DNA of 64,000 nt from Shimia sp. R9_2 (GCF_017743735.1 NZ_JAGHRO010000004.1:124001-188000), one strand, 5' to 3'. Numbered from the stretch's first letter, positions 36,513-46,694 are shown. Translations and numbers: made by a program. Notes: a model not told the origin generated them from the sequence alone.

Positions 36513-37172
36513 CTACCAGGGCACAGGCGCGCCCGCATAGTCATAAAAGCTCCCGCTTTCCTTGGGTGACAAACCGTCCAACACATCCAGCAAAGCCTGC
36601 GCAGCCACCGTCGCGCTGTGCTTCTTATGGGCCGGGTAATTGGCAGTAAAAGATGTCTCCACAGTGCCCGGATGCAGCGCCACACAAATGGACTGTTTGT
36701 GGCTACGGCCCAACTCAATCGCACCGGTTCGGATCACCTGATTGAGTGCCGCTTTGGAGGCGCGATAAGAGTACCACCCCCCTGCGCGATTGTCGCCGAT
36801 TGCCCCGACCCGCGCCGACAAGGCCGCAAAAATGCTTCGCTCTTTGCGCGGCAATAACCGCGCGGCGTGGCGCATCACCAAAGCCGGCCCAATTGTATTG
36901 ACCGCGAATTGAGCGGCCATCTCCTCAGCAGTCACCTCCCGCAGCGTTTTCTCTGGCCCCTGTCGGGTCACCACCAAGGCACCCGTCGCCACAAAGGCAA
37001 GCTGAAACACACCCTCAACTGCATTCAATGACGCCTCAACAGTCTCAGGGTCTGTTATGTCAAACCCGTTACGCGCGCGGGAAAGCCCCACCACCTCGGC
37101 GCCACGCTCTCTCAAGCTATCCGCTATCGCCGCACCAATGCCGCCGCTGTCGCCAATCACCAAGGCCCGCAC
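36513..37172 (-). CDS. Short-chain dehydrogenase/reductase (SDR)
   Basis: A 219-residue SDR. I chose the GTG at 37172 (MRALVIGDSGGIG): AAGGA lies 8 bases before it, and SDR enzymes begin at this Rossmann strand. An in-frame ATG at 37199 adds nine residues. The NAD(P) motif GDSGGIGAAIA (about 7-17), the FNAG-like INTIG region and the catalytic YxxxK in WYSYRASKAALNQ (Tyr about 138, Lys about 142) are all present. Substrate unknown. It faces the MORN gene convergently. Confidence 0.85.
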   Translation of the reverse strand: MRALVIGDSGGIGAAIADSLRERGAEVVGLSRARNGFDITDPETVEASLNAVEGVFQLAFVATGALVVTRQGPEKTLREVTAEEMAAQFAVNTIGPALVMRHAARLLPRKERSIFAALSARVGAIGDNRAGGWYSYRASKAALNQVIRTGAIELGRSHKQSICVALHPGTVETSFTANYPAHKKHSATVAAQALLDVLDGLSPKESGSFYDYAGAPVPW

Positions 37173-37348
37173 ATTCAATTTCCTTCTTTTCAAGAGCATA
37201 CGGCGCAGCCCCGCCCATAGCTTCATTTTGGTCAAAAGCGCTTTAGATGTTCCCGCTTTGCTGTGAGACCGGCACCGTCCCGACGTCCCGCGCCATCCTC
37301 GCTTACAAAGCAGGCCACTTTTGCTCTTTTCATTTACCCTTCGGCATG

Positions 37349-37354
37349 TATAAC
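37349..37354 (+). promoter_or_regulatory. Candidate -10 of the leuA promoter
   Basis: TATAAC sits 8 bp before the leader-peptide ATG at 37363. If it is the -10, transcription would begin almost at the ATG, giving a leaderless leader peptide as reported for rhizobial trpL. Upstream, TTTTCA (37327-37332) is a weak -35 at 16 bp. No Shine-Dalgarno precedes the ATG, in keeping with this. Confidence 0.4.
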
Positions 37355-37362
37355 TCTGCGTC

Positions 37363-37449
37363 ATGACACGTTTGGCCCATATCGCAACATCCGCACGCCT
37401 TCCGGCGCCGTTTGCGCGTGGCCTAGACCTACTCCTAGTCCGCCTCTGA
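37363..37449 (+). CDS. leuL: Leucine attenuator leader peptide
   Basis: A 28-residue ORF, MTRLAHIATSARLPAPFARG then LDLLLVRL. Seven of 28 residues are leucine, five of them in the last eight codons, and three of those are CTA, a codon avoided in GC-rich genes. The stop overlaps strand A of the downstream RNA structure. This is the classic layout of an amino-acid attenuator and the downstream gene is 2-isopropylmalate synthase. Ribosome stalling at CTA codons under leucine shortage should leave strand A free. Confidence 0.85.
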   Translation: MTRLAHIATSARLPAPFARGLDLLLVRL

Positions 37450-37521
37450 GCGTGACCGTGTCGGCGCGCGTGCTCAGAGGAGAGATGTCCGCGCCGAATG
37501 TATAAAGCACCTCGCGTTTTT
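37443..37521 (+). promoter_or_regulatory. Transcription attenuator of leuA
   Basis: Strand A CCTCTGAGC (37443-37451, overlapping the leader stop) pairs perfectly with strand B GCTCAGAGG (37472-37480): antiterminator. Alternatively CGCG...GTGCT (37465-37474) pairs with AGCAC..CGCG (37506-37516), followed by five T (37517-37521): terminator. A further GGCGCG/CGCGCC pair (37463-37468 with 37490-37495) also competes. A ribosome that finishes the leader masks A and lets the terminator form. Logic is inferred from pairing; no energies were computed. The rest of the 627-base gene-free region 37173-37799 holds the promoter region, this element, and a possible 43-codon ORF. Confidence 0.8.
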
Positions 37522-37652
37522 ATAAGTTCAAACAGAATCGACTTTTGCGTTTCCCCTATGGAATAAGCCGCAAGCAAGAGATTCAAACCAAACGCAAAGT
37601 GCCCTGAACCGCCCAACGGCACCCCGACACTGACAGGCCTCTAGGGAACCCT

Positions 37653-37784
37653 ATGCAAACATCCAGTTTCTTTGAAAAACAGCCATATTTTTCAAATTCT
37701 TGGGGCCCAAGCACTGTTGCGCCGCAAGGCATTCCCAATTTCGGAGACCGCACCAATACCGCGATCTTCCCCCCGCATATCTAA
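37653..37784 (+). CDS. Possible small ORF in the leuA 5' region
   Basis: A 43-codon ORF with AGGGA five bases before its ATG, ending 15 bp before the leuA start. Its product begins MQTSSFFEKQPYFSNSWGPS and is rich in aromatic residues and Pro. The codon choice is unremarkable. No domain is recognised; it could be a chance ORF or a second regulatory uORF. Confidence 0.3.
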   Translation: MQTSSFFEKQPYFSNSWGPSTVAPQGIPNFGDRTNTAIFPPHI

Positions 37785-37799
37785 ACAGGAACCAAACCC

Positions 37800-39368
37800 A
37801 TGTCCGACAACCGCGTTGTTATTTTTGACACCACCCTGCGCGACGGCGAGCAAAGCCCCGGCGCCACCATGACCCATGACGAAAAGCTCGAAATCGCTGA
37901 GATGCTGGATGACATGGGGGTGGACATCATCGAAGCCGGTTTCCCGATCGCTTCTGAAGGCGATTTCGCCGCTGTTTCCGAGATCGCCAAGCGCGCCAAA
38001 AACTCCCGCATCTGCGGTCTTGCACGCGCCAACATCGCAGACATCGACCGCTGCTGGGAAGCGGTGAAACATGCGGAGAAAAACCGCATCCACACCTTTA
38101 TCGGCACCTCGCCTCTGCACCGCGCCATTCCAAACCTCACCATGGATGAGATGGCCGACAAGATCCACGAGACTGTCAGCCACGCCCGCAATCTCTGTGA
38201 GAACGTGCAGTGGTCCCCGATGGATGCTACCCGGACCGAGTGGGACTATCTCTGCCGCGTGATCGAAATTGCCATCAAAGCCGGTGCCACCACCATCAAT
38301 ATCCCAGATACCGTGGGCTACACCGCCCCAATGGAAAGCGCTGATCTGATCAAGAAACTGATCGAAACCGTGCCCGGCGCAGATGATGTGATCTTCGCAA
38401 CCCACTGCCACAACGACCTCGGCATGGCGACCGCCAACTCGCTGGCCGCTGTGGCCGGTGGTGCGCGTCAGATCGAATGCACCATCAACGGTCTGGGCGA
38501 GCGCGCGGGCAACACCGCGCTTGAAGAAGTCGTGATGGCGCTGAAGGTGCGCAATGACATCATGCCTTGGACCACAGGCATCGACACCACCAAGCTCATG
38601 AACATCTCTCGCCGCGTGGCGACCGTTTCCGGTTTCCCGGTGCAGTTCAACAAAGCCATCGTCGGGAAAAACGCCTTCGCACATGAGTCTGGCATTCACC
38701 AGGATGGCATGCTGAAGAACAAAGAGACCTTCGAAATCATGCGCCCGGAAGACGTGGGCCTCTCCGGCACCTCCCTGCCTCTGGGCAAACACTCCGGCCG
38801 CGCCGCACTGCGCGACAAGCTGGAACAGCTCGGCTTTGAAGTGGGCGACAACCAGCTCAAAGACATCTTTGTGCGTTTCAAAGAGCTGGCCGACCGCAAG
38901 AAAGAAGTGTTTGACGACGACATCGTGGCCCTCGTCCGGGCGGGTGGCGGCGAAGATGCCGAAAACGATCATCTACAGCTCGTCTCCATGAAAGTGGTCT
39001 GCGGCACCGGCGGCCCGGCAGAATCCACTGTCGAGATGGAAGTGGACGGCGAAGACGTGACCGCGACCTGCGAAGGCGACGGCCCGGTGGATGCGACCTT
39101 CAAAGCGATCCGCAAAATCCACCCCAACACCGCCCGCCTGCAGCTTTATCAAGTAAGCGCCGTGACAGAAGGCACCGACGCGCAGGCCACGGTCTCTGTG
39201 CGTCTGGAAGAAGACGGCGTGATCGCAACCGGCCAGTCAGCCAATACCGACACGGTTGTGGCCTCCGCCAAAGCCTACATCCATGCGCTGAACCGCCTGC
39301 TCGTGCGCCGCGACAAAGTCGGCGAAGGTGTGGACGCCAAAGAGGTGTCTTACAAAGATCTGGCGTAA
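37800..39368 (+). CDS. leuA: 2-Isopropylmalate synthase
   Basis: A 522-residue enzyme that condenses acetyl-CoA with 2-ketoisovalerate in the first step of leucine synthesis. DTTLRDGEQSPGA (about 10-22) and HCHNDLGMA (metal ligands, about 202-210) lie in the TIM barrel; GKHSGRAALRDKL marks the linker domain, and the C-terminal LeuA-dimer allosteric domain (from about 395) binds leucine. Citramalate and homocitrate synthases share the fold, but the leucine-rich leader strongly supports LeuA. Expression is controlled by the attenuator upstream. Confidence 0.95.
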   Translation: MSDNRVVIFDTTLRDGEQSPGATMTHDEKLEIAEMLDDMGVDIIEAGFPIASEGDFAAVSEIAKRAKNSRICGLARANIADIDRCWEAVKHAEKNRIHTFIGTSPLHRAIPNLTMDEMADKIHETVSHARNLCENVQWSPMDATRTEWDYLCRVIEIAIKAGATTINIPDTVGYTAPMESADLIKKLIETVPGADDVIFATHCHNDLGMATANSLAAVAGGARQIECTINGLGERAGNTALEEVVMALKVRNDIMPWTTGIDTTKLMNISRRVATVSGFPVQFNKAIVGKNAFAHESGIHQDGMLKNKETFEIMRPEDVGLSGTSLPLGKHSGRAALRDKLEQLGFEVGDNQLKDIFVRFKELADRKKEVFDDDIVALVRAGGGEDAENDHLQLVSMKVVCGTGGPAESTVEMEVDGEDVTATCEGDGPVDATFKAIRKIHPNTARLQLYQVSAVTEGTDAQATVSVRLEEDGVIATGQSANTDTVVASAKAYIHALNRLLVRRDKVGEGVDAKEVSYKDLA

Positions 39369-39390
39369 GCACTCATCTTATTATCAATAA

Positions 39391-39422
39391 AAAAGGCCGC
39401 CAAACAGGGCGGCCTTATTTCC
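39391..39422. terminator. Bidirectional terminator between leuA and cueR
   Basis: AAGGCCGCC (39393-39401) pairs with GGCGGCCTT (39408-39416). A-rich DNA precedes it and T-rich DNA follows it, so it can end both the leuA transcript and the convergent copA-cueR transcript. Confidence 0.8.
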
Positions 39423-39430
39423 GGGGTGAT

Positions 39431-39817
39431 CTAAGATCTCCCCAAATCTTCCAGGATCGGGCAATCCGGTCGTGCATCCCCTGCACAGCTCTCCACCAGA
39501 TGGCTCAACGTCGCCCGCATCGCCTGCAAATCGGCGATCTTCGCGTCAATTTCCATCAAATTCCGCTCCGCAACACGCTTCACATCGGCACTCGCCCGCC
39601 CTTGATCTTCATAGAGCGCCAAAAGCGTCCGGCAGTCTTCAATAGAAAACCCAAGCCCCCGCGCCCGGCCCAGAAACGCCAGTTTATGCAGGTCCGTTTC
39701 TGAAAAGCTGCGGTATCCATTCTCTCCGCGCGCGGGCGTCACAAAGCCGATGTCCTCATAATAACGGATCGTCTTCGCGGGCAGCCCGGAGCGTTTGGAA
39801 ACTTCTCCGATGTTCAT
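39431..39817 (-). CDS. cueR: Cu(I)-responsive MerR regulator CueR
   Basis: A 128-residue MerR-family regulator; the ATG at 39817 ([20 protein letters not shown]) is the family start, and the longer open frame runs into copA. The diagnostic copper-binding pair C-x7-C is CAGDARPDC (about 112 and 120). CueR bends the operator to activate copA when Cu(I) rises. Its ATG overlaps the copA stop (ATGA), so it is the second gene of copA-cueR and autoregulated from the copA promoter. Confidence 0.93.
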   Translation of the reverse strand: MNIGEVSKRSGLPAKTIRYYEDIGFVTPARGENGYRSFSETDLHKLAFLGRARGLGFSIEDCRTLLALYEDQGRASADVKRVAERNLMEIDAKIADLQAMRATLSHLVESCAGDARPDCPILEDLGRS

Positions 39818-42264
39818 GCGCCCTCCTCCCGCAAAACCGGCGCAACACGGCGCAAGCGCAGCGCATTTGACAGTACAAACACACTGGACAGCGCCATGGC
39901 CCCTGCCCCCAGCATAGGCGACAAAGCAGGCCCACCAAAGGGCACCAGAATGCCTGCGGCCACCGGGATCAGCGCAACGTTGTAGCCAAAGGCCCAAAAC
40001 AGGTTCTGCCCGATATTGCGGATCACGCGACGGCTCACTTCAAAGGCGTTGATCACACCGCCCACGTCGCCGGACATCAGCACCACATCTGCCGCCTCTA
40101 TTGCCACGTCCGTGCCCGTGCCAATCGCCAGTCCGACATCCGCGCTGGCCAATGCAGGTGCATCATTGATGCCATCCCCAACAAAGGCCAGGCTGCCAAA
40201 GCGCGCGCGCAGCTCTTCCAGCGCGGCCACTTTCCCATCCGGAAGAACTTCGGCCACCACATGATCAATCCCCAAGTGCGCGGCCAAAGCCTCCGCTGTG
40301 CCACGCGCGTCGCCGCTGATCATCGCCACCTTCAAGCCCATGTCATGCAGCGCATGAACAGCTGCTGCCGAGCCGGGTTTGATCGGATCAGACACAGCCA
40401 GCACCGCCGCAGCCCGCCCGTCGATCGCCACACAGATCGGTGTTTTCCCACCTGATGCAAGATCCTCAATCTGCGTCTCAAACGCCGCACAGGAAACCGC
40501 TTCCTGCGCCATGTACCGCGCCGCACCGACCAACACAGACCGTCCAGACACCTCAGCAGAAATCCCCATGCCAACCTGCGCTTCAAATCGCGTGGCACGT
40601 GGCACATCCAGCCCGCGCGTCTCTGCCGCACGCACCAAAGCCTGCGCCAAAGGATGTTCCGAGGAGGCCTCTGCCGCCGCAACAAGTGCCAGCACATCTG
40701 CTTCTTCAAACCCTTCAGCCAGCGCCACATCCGTCAGTTCCGGCTGGCCCATCGTCAGCGTGCCAGTTTTGTCAAAGGCCACCACATTGCAATCACGAAG
40801 GCTCTGCAACGCATCCCCTTTGCGAAACAGCACGCCCAGCTGTGCTGCGCGGCCCGTGCCCACCATGATCGAGGTCGGCGTCGCCAGCCCCATGGCGCAA
40901 GGACAAGCAATGATCAGCACCGCCACAGCCGCCACAATCGCATGGCCGAACGCCGGGCTCGGCCCCAACACCATCCAGATCCCAAAGGTCAGTGCCGCCA
41001 CAGCCATCACAGCCGGCACAAACACCGCTGTCACGCGATCCACCCGCGCCTGAATCGGCAACTTCGCACCCTGCGCCTCGCGCACCATCGCAACGATCCG
41101 CGACAGCATGGTGTCCCGCCCGACCTTCTCGGCCTCATAGCGCAACGCGCCCTGCCCGTTGATCGTGCCACCAATCACCGCATCCCCTGCAGCTTTCGCC
41201 ACCGGGACCGGCTCACCTGACAACATGCTCTCATCCACAAAGGATTGCCCGTCAATCACGCGCCCATCCACGGCCACACGCTCGCCGGGCCGCAAATGCA
41301 AAACGTCCCCCACAGCCACGGCATCAATGGAAATCTCCTGCACCGCGCCCTTGCGCTCCACTCGCGCCACCCGCGGCTGAAGCCCCATCAACTGCCGGAT
41401 CGCCTCCCCCGTTCGCCCCTTGGCGCGTGCTTCCATCCAGCGCCCAGTAAGGATTAGCACCACAATCACCGCTGCCGCCTCATAATAGACATGCGCGGTG
41501 CCCGCAGGCAGCAAGCCGGGGGCAAAGGTTGAGACCACAGAAAAAAAATAGGCCGCGCTGGTGCCCAAAGCGACCAGCGAATTCATCTCTGGCGCACCTT
41601 TGATCAGCGCCGGAAACCCTTTGGCGTAGAACTGTCGCCCCGGCCCGATCAGCAAAGCCGACGTCAGCGCAAACTGCATCAGATAGAGCGCCTGCATCCC
41701 CACTTGGGCCATCAACCAATGATGCAGCGCCGGAACCAAATGCCCGCCCATTTCGGTCACAAACACCGGTAACGCCAGCGCCGCAGCGATCAGCACATCG
41801 CGCTTCAGTTTCGCCGCCTCGTCAGCCTTGTGATCGACCTCCTCGGCACCCTCTTCCTGCAGCCGCGCAGGGTAGCCCGCCTTGGTGCTGCGTGCCGCAA
41901 TCTCGCTCGGCGTGGCCTCACCTTCGAGATATTCAACGGTCGCAGTTTCGCTGGCAAAGTTCACGTTGGCCGCCACCACGCCCGGCGTTTCGGACAGAGC
42001 CGCCTCAGCCCGGCGCACACAGCCTGCGCAGCTCATACCCGCCACATCATAGGTCACCGACCGAACACGCGCTGGATATCCCGCGTCCTTCAAGGCCCCC
42101 AAAACCGCTTCGGTGCCGCCTTCCATCACCACCACACGTGCGCTCTCATTGGCCAAATTGACCTCTGCAGATTGCACCCCTTCAGTCTTCGCCAAGGCTT
42201 TTTCAGCACGTGAAACGCATGCGGCACAGTTCAGGCCGTCAAGATGAAAGGTCAGTGTTTGCAT
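39814..42264 (-). CDS. copA: Copper-exporting P1B-type ATPase
   Basis: An 816-residue Cu(I) ATPase. It has two N-terminal HMA domains with [15 protein letters not shown] (about 9-23) and [15 protein letters not shown] (about 76-90). The CPC membrane motif [14 protein letters not shown] (about 449-462), phosphorylation site [20 protein letters not shown] and [11 protein letters not shown] follow. Eight transmembrane helices are expected. It exports Cu+ from cytoplasm to periplasm. Under control of a recognisable CueR promoter upstream. Confidence 0.96.
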   Translation of the reverse strand: MQTLTFHLDGLNCAACVSRAEKALAKTEGVQSAEVNLANESARVVVMEGGTEAVLGALKDAGYPARVRSVTYDVAGMSCAGCVRRAEAALSETPGVVAANVNFASETATVEYLEGEATPSEIAARSTKAGYPARLQEEGAEEVDHKADEAAKLKRDVLIAAALALPVFVTEMGGHLVPALHHWLMAQVGMQALYLMQFALTSALLIGPGRQFYAKGFPALIKGAPEMNSLVALGTSAAYFFSVVSTFAPGLLPAGTAHVYYEAAAVIVVLILTGRWMEARAKGRTGEAIRQLMGLQPRVARVERKGAVQEISIDAVAVGDVLHLRPGERVAVDGRVIDGQSFVDESMLSGEPVPVAKAAGDAVIGGTINGQGALRYEAEKVGRDTMLSRIVAMVREAQGAKLPIQARVDRVTAVFVPAVMAVAALTFGIWMVLGPSPAFGHAIVAAVAVLIIACPCAMGLATPTSIMVGTGRAAQLGVLFRKGDALQSLRDCNVVAFDKTGTLTMGQPELTDVALAEGFEEADVLALVAAAEASSEHPLAQALVRAAETRGLDVPRATRFEAQVGMGISAEVSGRSVLVGAARYMAQEAVSCAAFETQIEDLASGGKTPICVAIDGRAAAVLAVSDPIKPGSAAAVHALHDMGLKVAMISGDARGTAEALAAHLGIDHVVAEVLPDGKVAALEELRARFGSLAFVGDGINDAPALASADVGLAIGTGTDVAIEAADVVLMSGDVGGVINAFEVSRRVIRNIGQNLFWAFGYNVALIPVAAGILVPFGGPALSPMLGAGAMALSSVFVLSNALRLRRVAPVLREEGA

Positions 42265-42304
42265 GGATCTGTCTTTTCTGAGTCGGCGTCACCCGCCACT
42301 AAGG

Positions 42305-42335
42305 GATATAAAGGTTCCAGTAAGTGGAAGGTCAA
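42305..42335 (-). promoter_or_regulatory. CueR-type copA promoter with 19-bp spacer
   Basis: On the minus strand TTGACC (42330-42335) and TATATC (42305-42310) are 19 bp apart, the long spacer typical of MerR-family promoters. The spacer contains the dyad TTCCA-CTTAC-TGGAA, flanked by cc/cc, matching CueR operators. It lies 41 bp upstream of the copA start. Confidence 0.88.
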
Positions 42336-42490
42336 GGCCACTTAGCAGAGCATGTCGTTTGCCCACGAATTGCGCCTAAGAGCCCCCAACACATTGATAT
42401 TGATCAACAACCCGTTGATTTTTGGCACTCCCTGCGAACCTACACGCAATGAAAACTGCGCCGACCGCAATTTTCTGTTTGATCTCCAAT

Positions 42491-42511
42491 TTAATTTGAC
42501 GCAAAAATTAA
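42491..42511. promoter_or_regulatory. Putative ROK (XylR-like) operator upstream of xylB
   Basis: A 21-bp palindrome with arms TTAATTT and AAATTAA, starting TTAATTTGA, 27 bp before the xylB ATG. A similar palindrome lies upstream of xylF (49530-49550); they agree at 16 of 21 positions. TTGAC inside it may serve as a -35. Confidence 0.6.
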
Positions 42512-42537
42512 GTCGAGGAGACTTAGGGAGGACCCCC

Positions 42538-43992
42538 ATGTTTGTGGGATTGGATCTGGGCACGTCTGGCTTGCGTGCGCTGTTGGTTGACGCGAGCCAA
42601 AATGTGATCGCCGCGCGTGAGGCGCATTATGACACCGCCCGCCCCCATGCTGGCTGGAGCGAACAGGCGCAATCTGACTGGACCCGCGCCGCCAAAGAGG
42701 TCTTCGCCCAACTGGCTGCCGATTTCCCTGATGAGGTTGCCGCGATCAAAGGCATCGGCGTCTCAGGCCACATGCACGGCGCCAACCTGCTGGACGAAAC
42801 CGGTAGGCCTCTGCGCCCCTGCATGATGTGGAACGACACCCGCTCTGTCGATCAGGCCGCCCGTCTGGACACCACCGATCATGTACGCATGCTCTCAGGT
42901 AACATGGTTTTTCCGGGCTTCACCGCCCCCAAAGTTGCTTGGGTCGCCGACAATGAGCCTGAGACATTTGCCAAAACCGCCAAAGTCCTGCTGCCAAAGG
43001 ACTATCTGAATTTCTGGCTCACCGGCATCTATGCCTCGGACATGTCTGACAGCGCGGGCACCAGCTGGCTCGACGTTGGCGCACGCGATTGGTCAGACAC
43101 GCTGCTATCAACTTCCGGCATGCGCGCCGATCGGATGCCCAAACTTTTTGAAGGCTCAGAGGCCATCGGCGTGGTGCGCGACGACATCGCCGCAGAACTT
43201 GGCCTGCCCAAGGGCGTGATCGTCGCCGCAGGGGCCGGAGACAACGCCGCCGCCGCATGTGGCATTGGCGCGCTGAACGAAGGGGACGGTTTTGTCTCCC
43301 TTGGCACCTCCGGCGTGCTGCTCACCGGGCGCGGCGCTTATGCGCCAAAACCCGAAAGCGCTGTGCACACCTTCTGCCACGCCATTCCGGGCCGCTGGTA
43401 TCAGATGGGAGTGATCCTTGCGGCCACCGACAGCCTCAACTGGCTGGCCCACAATCTGGGCCAAAGCCCAGCCGACCTCACCAGCGCCTTGGGCAACAGC
43501 ATCACAGGCCCCGGCCAAATCCGTTTCCTGCCCTACCTGTCTGGCGAGCGCACCCCGCACAATGACGCCGAAATCCGCGGCGGCTTCCTCAACATCGACA
43601 TAAATTCCGGCCCCGAAGCGCTTACACAAGCGGTGCTCGAAGGCGTGGCCTTTGCCCTGCGTGACAACTACGAGGCCCTCCAATCCACGGGCGCAGAGCT
43701 CGACAGCCTAATCGCCATCGGCGGCGGCGCACAATCGCCTTATTGGGTCGAACTCATCGCCACGCTTCTGAACCTGCCGATTTCCCTGCCCGCAGCGGGC
43801 GAATTTGGCGCAGCCTTGGGGGCCGCCCGCCTTGCCATCTGCGCCACCACCGGCGCCGCACCCGAAGAGATCATGACCAAACCCGACATCGCAACCACGA
43901 TCGCCCCGCGCACTGAGCTGCGCGACGCTTACGAGGCGGCCTACGCTGCCTTCGTCAAAACTTACCCCGGCATAAAGGCCCTGACACAATGA
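42538..43992 (+). CDS. xylB: Xylulokinase
   Basis: A 484-residue FGGY kinase. I chose the ATG at 42538 ([20 protein letters not shown]), with GGGAGG upstream; the open frame runs far above it. The phosphate loops [10 protein letters not shown] (about 4-13) and [11 protein letters not shown] (about 76-86) and the C-terminal [10 protein letters not shown] are intact. It phosphorylates D-xylulose for the pentose-phosphate pathway. Its stop overlaps the xylA start (43989-43992, ATGA). Confidence 0.94.
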   Translation: MFVGLDLGTSGLRALLVDASQNVIAAREAHYDTARPHAGWSEQAQSDWTRAAKEVFAQLAADFPDEVAAIKGIGVSGHMHGANLLDETGRPLRPCMMWNDTRSVDQAARLDTTDHVRMLSGNMVFPGFTAPKVAWVADNEPETFAKTAKVLLPKDYLNFWLTGIYASDMSDSAGTSWLDVGARDWSDTLLSTSGMRADRMPKLFEGSEAIGVVRDDIAAELGLPKGVIVAAGAGDNAAAACGIGALNEGDGFVSLGTSGVLLTGRGAYAPKPESAVHTFCHAIPGRWYQMGVILAATDSLNWLAHNLGQSPADLTSALGNSITGPGQIRFLPYLSGERTPHNDAEIRGGFLNIDINSGPEALTQAVLEGVAFALRDNYEALQSTGAELDSLIAIGGGAQSPYWVELIATLLNLPISLPAAGEFGAALGAARLAICATTGAAPEEIMTKPDIATTIAPRTELRDAYEAAYAAFVKTYPGIKALTQ

Positions 43993-45293
43993 CCGACTTC
44001 TTCAAAGACATCGCCCCCATCCAGTTTGAGGGCGCCGACAGCACCAATCCAATGGCTTTCCACCACTACAACCCCGATGAAGTTGTTATGGGCAAACGCA
44101 TGGAGGATCACCTGCGCTTTGCCATCGCCTATTGGCACTCCTTTGCATGGGAGGGCGGCGACCCGTTTGGCGGCCAGACCTTTGAGCGCCCCTGGCATCC
44201 GCAAACCCGCATGGACATGGCCAAAGTCAAAGCAGATGCCGCCTTTGAGATGTTTGACATTCTCGGCCAGCCTTACTTCTGCTGGCACGACGCAGACGTG
44301 CGCCCCGAAGGCGACAGCTTTGCCGAAAGCCTGAAGAACTTCGAAGAGATCATTGATTACTTTGAAGAAAAGATGAGCACACGCAAAATCAAACTGCTCT
44401 GGGGCACCGCCAATATGTTCAGCCACCGCCGCTGGATGTCAGGCGCATCGACCAACCCCGATCCGGAAGTGTTTGCCTATTCTGCCGCCACCGTGAAAAC
44501 CTGCATGGACGCGACCAAACGTCTGGGCGGTGAAAACTACGTGCTCTGGGGCGGCCGCGAAGGTTATGAAACCCTGCTCAACACCGACATGGGGCGCGAG
44601 CTTGATCACATGGGCCGCTTCCTCAACATGGTGGTGGATTACAAGCACAAGATCGGCTTTGAGGGCGCCATTCTGGTGGAACCCAAACCTCAGGAACCGT
44701 CCAAGCACCAATATGATTTTGACGCCGCCACCTGCTATGGTTTCCTGCAGAAATACGGTCTTGAAAACGAGGTGAAGCTGAACCTAGAACAAGGTCACGC
44801 GATCCTCGCCGGTCACAGCTTTGAACACGAAATCGCCACCGCCGCCGCCCTTGGCGTGCTGGGCTCAATCGACATGAACCGCAACGACTACCAGTCCGGC
44901 TGGGACACCGACCAATTCCCCAACAACGTGCCCGAGGTGGCTCTGTCCTACTATCACATCCTGAAAGTGGGCGGTTTCTCCACAGGCGGCACCAACTTTG
45001 ACGCCAAGCTACGCCGCCAGTCGCTTGATGCCGAAGACCTCATCGCAGCCCATGTGGGCGGCATGGATATCTGCGCCCGTGGCATGAAAGCGGCGGCAGC
45101 GATGATTGAGGACGGCGGCTTGGAACAAGCGCTCAACGAACGCTACGCCGGTTGGGAAAGCGATGCAGCCAAAGCCATGCTCGCCGGTGATCTGGACAGC
45201 ACATTCGCCGATGTGATGAGCGGTAAAATCAACCCTGCGCCCAAATCAGGCCGTCAGGAAATCCTTGAAAACTACGTGAACCGCTTCGTCTAA
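43989..45293 (+). CDS. xylA: Xylose isomerase
   Basis: A 434-residue enzyme of the larger (class II) type. Motifs include [13 protein letters not shown] near the N-terminus, [11 protein letters not shown] (catalytic His about 99, and Asp), [11 protein letters not shown] (metal ligand Glu nearby), [16 protein letters not shown] (Lys of the active site) and [19 protein letters not shown] with the metal-binding Asp residues. It turns D-xylose into D-xylulose. Directly coupled to xylB. Confidence 0.96.
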   Translation: MTDFFKDIAPIQFEGADSTNPMAFHHYNPDEVVMGKRMEDHLRFAIAYWHSFAWEGGDPFGGQTFERPWHPQTRMDMAKVKADAAFEMFDILGQPYFCWHDADVRPEGDSFAESLKNFEEIIDYFEEKMSTRKIKLLWGTANMFSHRRWMSGASTNPDPEVFAYSAATVKTCMDATKRLGGENYVLWGGREGYETLLNTDMGRELDHMGRFLNMVVDYKHKIGFEGAILVEPKPQEPSKHQYDFDAATCYGFLQKYGLENEVKLNLEQGHAILAGHSFEHEIATAAALGVLGSIDMNRNDYQSGWDTDQFPNNVPEVALSYYHILKVGGFSTGGTNFDAKLRRQSLDAEDLIAAHVGGMDICARGMKAAAAMIEDGGLEQALNERYAGWESDAAKAMLAGDLDSTFADVMSGKINPAPKSGRQEILENYVNRFV

Positions 45294-45319
45294 GATGCTG
45301 TTTAAATAAAATTTAACCA

Positions 45320-45352
45320 CTCTCCTCACCTTGCCCTACGAGGTGGGGAGAG
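45320..45352 (+). other. Strong intergenic stem-loop after xylA
   Basis: CTCTCCTCACCT (45320-45331) pairs with AGGTGGGGAGAG (45341-45352) over 12 bp with one G-T wobble, loop of nine. No T-run follows. It sits 22 bp before the peroxidase ATG, so it may end xylA or act in the peroxidase leader. Confidence 0.5.
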
Positions 45353-45374
45353 ACACAGCCAAGGAAGATCAGCC

Positions 45375-46676
45375 ATGCGCCATCTCCTGTTCTGCACCGT
45401 CGCCATCTTGCCCGCTTTGGCAAACGCTTCACCGCTGCCCAAAGCAGATGCGACCTTCCCGGAACAGGACATGGCGGAGGTCAAACTTGGCCAACTTCTT
45501 TTCTATGATCCCATTCTGTCGGGAAACAAATCTGTCTCCTGCGCCTCCTGCCACCATCCAGATCTCGGCACCTCTGATGGGGTCTCATTGGGGCTCGGCG
45601 ACGGCGCAACCGGCCTTGGGCTCAACCGCAAAATCAATCCGGACAATCCTCCAGAGCAACGCATCCCACGCAACGCCCCCGCACTGTGGAATCTCGGCGC
45701 TACGGAATTTAACGTCTTCTTCCATGACGGGCGCTTGGAAGACGACCCAACCCGCCCCTCTGGCATCCGCACCCCGCTGGGCGCCGAAATGGAAATGGGC
45801 TTTGACAATGCGCTCGCCGCCCAAGCCATGTTCCCTGTGCTATCAGGCGACGAAATGGCCGGGCACTACTCCGAAAACGATGTTTCTCAAGCTGTCCGCC
45901 TCGGTCGCCTCACCGGCCCCGGAGGTGCCTGGGACATACTGGCCAAACGCGTAGAGGCCATCCCCGCTTATCGCACGGCATTTGACGACGTCATTGGCGC
46001 GCAACCAATCAAGTTCCACGACATCGCCAATGTCATGGCGGCCTTCATCGCCTTTGAATGGCGCGCAGATGCCTCCGCCTTCGACGCCTATCTGCGCGAT
46101 GGCACGCCTCTCCCCGAGGATGCCACCGCCGGCATGGAGCTTTTTTACGGCAAGGCACAGTGCAGCACCTGTCACAGCGGCCAATTCCAGACCGATCACG
46201 GCTTCCACGCCATCGCCCTGCCGCAGATCGGCCCGGGCAAGGCTGCCCGCTTTGAACGTCACAATCGCGACGTCGGTCGCGGTCGCGTGACCGGTGCAGC
46301 CGAGGATTTCTATCGCTTCCGCACACCATCGCTGCGCAACATCACGCAAACTGCCCCCTATGGGCACAACGGGGCTTTCACAAGCCTCGAAGGCATCGTG
46401 CGCCACCACCTGAGCCCGGAAGCTTCGCTCAGCGCCTACACCCTTGCGGCGGCCACCTTCTCTGACGGAACATTTTCAAATGATTTCAAATTGATGAACG
46501 ACGCTCCTGAAGTCAGCCAAATCGCCCAGGCCAGCGATCTGCCTTCGGTGTCGCTTTCAGATGCAGAGGTCGCCCAAATCCTCGCATTCCTGGAAAGTCT
46601 TACGGACTATGACGCGATCAAAGGTCGCCTCGGCGTGCCCACATCAGTTCCCTCAGGTCTGCCGCTCGACAACTGA
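45375..46676 (+). CDS. Di-haem cytochrome c peroxidase (CcpA/MauG family)
   Basis: A 433-residue exported protein with a signal peptide (HLLFCTVAILPALANASP). Two haem c sites are visible: CASCHHPDLGTSDG (about 56-60) and CSTCHSGQFQTDHGF (about 262-266). The family motif FRTPSLRNITQTAPYGHNGAF (given in part: TPSLRNITQ, then PYGHNG) is present near the C-terminus. These enzymes reduce H2O2 or oxidise protein residues in the periplasm. It faces a CRTAC1-type gene convergently; its RBS AGGAAG is normal. Confidence 0.88.
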   Translation: MRHLLFCTVAILPALANASPLPKADATFPEQDMAEVKLGQLLFYDPILSGNKSVSCASCHHPDLGTSDGVSLGLGDGATGLGLNRKINPDNPPEQRIPRNAPALWNLGATEFNVFFHDGRLEDDPTRPSGIRTPLGAEMEMGFDNALAAQAMFPVLSGDEMAGHYSENDVSQAVRLGRLTGPGGAWDILAKRVEAIPAYRTAFDDVIGAQPIKFHDIANVMAAFIAFEWRADASAFDAYLRDGTPLPEDATAGMELFYGKAQCSTCHSGQFQTDHGFHAIALPQIGPGKAARFERHNRDVGRGRVTGAAEDFYRFRTPSLRNITQTAPYGHNGAFTSLEGIVRHHLSPEASLSAYTLAAATFSDGTFSNDFKLMNDAPEVSQIAQASDLPSVSLSDAEVAQILAFLESLTDYDAIKGRLGVPTSVPSGLPLDN

Positions 46677-46694
46677 TCGAGAAAGCCGCCCCGC

